This document shows positions 62,817 to 63,407 of a stretch of DNA of 63,407 bases, piece by piece. Within the stretch, counting starts at the first letter, position 1. Each line of letters begins with the position of its first letter. Source of the DNA: Betaproteobacteria bacterium SG8_41 (GTDB lineage Bacteria; Pseudomonadota; Gammaproteobacteria; Burkholderiales; SG8-41); NCBI GenBank assembly GCA_001303585.1, contig LJTT01000003.1, positions 1 through 63,407 of the forward strand, read 5' to 3'. The position numbers and the translations under genes were made by a program. The notes beneath the pieces were generated by a model. That model worked only from the letters and a program-made list of their open reading frames with translations. It was not told the origin of the DNA and did no database searches.

Positions 62817-63407
62817 CGTTCTTACCTCGAGCAATTTTTTTACTTATTTCCTGGTGCCCGGAACGTTTCGCCGAAAAGAATGCCAGGCAGCCGGCAAACA
62901 ATCCGTTCTCCCTCGGAGGCGGACCGCAAGTGTTGCCGGCTGGCCTGGTGGCGAAGAAAGCGAAGAATGCAAATTCGCCAGAAACGTTCCCCCCGGATCA
63001 TCAGAAGGCCGGCCCTCGAATGTGCCGAGAACCCTCTATCGCGCATTTTCTTGCCGGCACGCACCCCAATTGTGCCTCAGAAAAAGTTATCCACAGCGAC
63101 TACTATCGTCATATATTCATAACGTTAGGAGCCTAAAAACCTCTCAAACTGATAGGTTTCGACGCATTTTTCGCTACTAAGTTGTTTTATGGGGATTTCT
63201 TGATTTTTGGAGCGGCCGCAGTTGATGCCCAAGAGCAAGGCCCCGGAGATTGCCGCCAAGGAACAAAAATGGGCGCGAGATCCTACTCACCCGAGACTCG
63301 TTCGCCAAGCCGGCGTCGGGAGTCTGTGCGAGTAAGAATGAACTAGTTCAATTGGTAGTGGCTTAGTGGCACGCCGCGGAGCCGGAATCTGAGAACAACG
63401 ATCCCGG
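62817..63407. other. Right-end 591 bp without a supported gene
   Basis: Several overlapping short open frames at 62710-63180 have mixed, Ser/Arg-rich composition and no motif. The last 60 bp contain AGTTCAATTGGTAG, which resembles a tRNA D-arm, but no acceptor, anticodon or T-arm can be folded from what follows. The region is probably a promoter or spacer for a gene beyond the window. Confidence 0.4.

Noticed and set aside
63345-63407. tRNA-like sequence AGTTCAATTGGTAG at the right edge.
   Set aside because: Only a D-arm-like stretch is present; no matching acceptor stem, anticodon loop or TTCRANNC arm can be formed from the following bases.

Overview
The window looks like a chromosomal segment of a high-GC betaproteobacterium, most likely Burkholderiales-like. 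The grounds are four Bug/TctC-type tricarboxylate-binding proteins (a family expanded in that group), a DUF1840 protein, a YgfX-like protein, a GTP-type PEP carboxykinase and high third-position GC throughout. This is an inference from gene content. No rRNA or tRNA gene was found.

Layout. (1) 1-4467, minus strand: a TAXI-type TRAP transporter (binding protein, then fused permease), a NahE-like hydratase-aldolase and the start of a carboxymuconolactone decarboxylase (CMD) family protein. (2) 5217-8496, plus strand: a TctC binding protein, a hairpin, and a fused TctA-TctB permease. (3) 8556-13343: a PuuE-like polysaccharide deacetylase, an arylmalonate decarboxylase-like protein without its catalytic cysteine, and small or secreted proteins. 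(4) 13488-19913, minus strand: a G3E GTPase, then a five-gene run (amidohydrolase, bicupin, Bug protein, 3-hydroxyisobutyrate dehydrogenase-like, LVIVD propeller). (5) 20090-32798: a divergent LysR regulator with a clear T-N11-A dyad, then nine co-directional genes: three Gfo/Idh/MocA oxidoreductases, a CocE hydrolase, an M24 peptidase-fold protein, a truncated PEP-synthase-like protein, a CMD/AhpD-fold protein and two D-2-hydroxyacid dehydrogenases. (6) 32855-42536: central carbon and housekeeping genes (pckG, citrate synthase, pta, GST, two MFS carriers, DUF1840, an RRM protein, a cold-shock protein). (7) 43191-63407: a mixed region with a secreted serine protease, PilZ, TauE/SafE, rhodanese, an AGCS symporter, further Bug and NMT1 binding proteins, a secreted YqgE/AlgH protein behind a sigma-54 promoter, a cytochrome c, an SDR and hypotheticals.

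The most exciting observation is at 28751-29410. A CMD/AhpD-fold gene is interrupted by one in-frame TGA exactly where the second cysteine of the redox CxxC motif should be. It is followed at once by a hairpin with a GGTC apical loop at the spacing expected of a bacterial SECIS element. I read it as a candidate selenoprotein inside an uncharacterised catabolic cluster. Other points of note are a 10-copy heptamer array upstream of a dehydrogenase gene and related period-7 sequences in other spacers, three enzymes with altered active sites, and a family of small proteins present in two diverged copies.

How the genes may work together (inference): the TRAP and TctABC uptake systems and the orphan Bug proteins deliver organic acids. 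The LysR-linked cluster and the amidohydrolase/cupin cluster degrade an unidentified, possibly aromatic or amide/ester-containing acid through hydrolysis, aldol cleavage and NAD-linked oxidation. Citrate synthase, Pta and PEP carboxykinase link the products to central metabolism.
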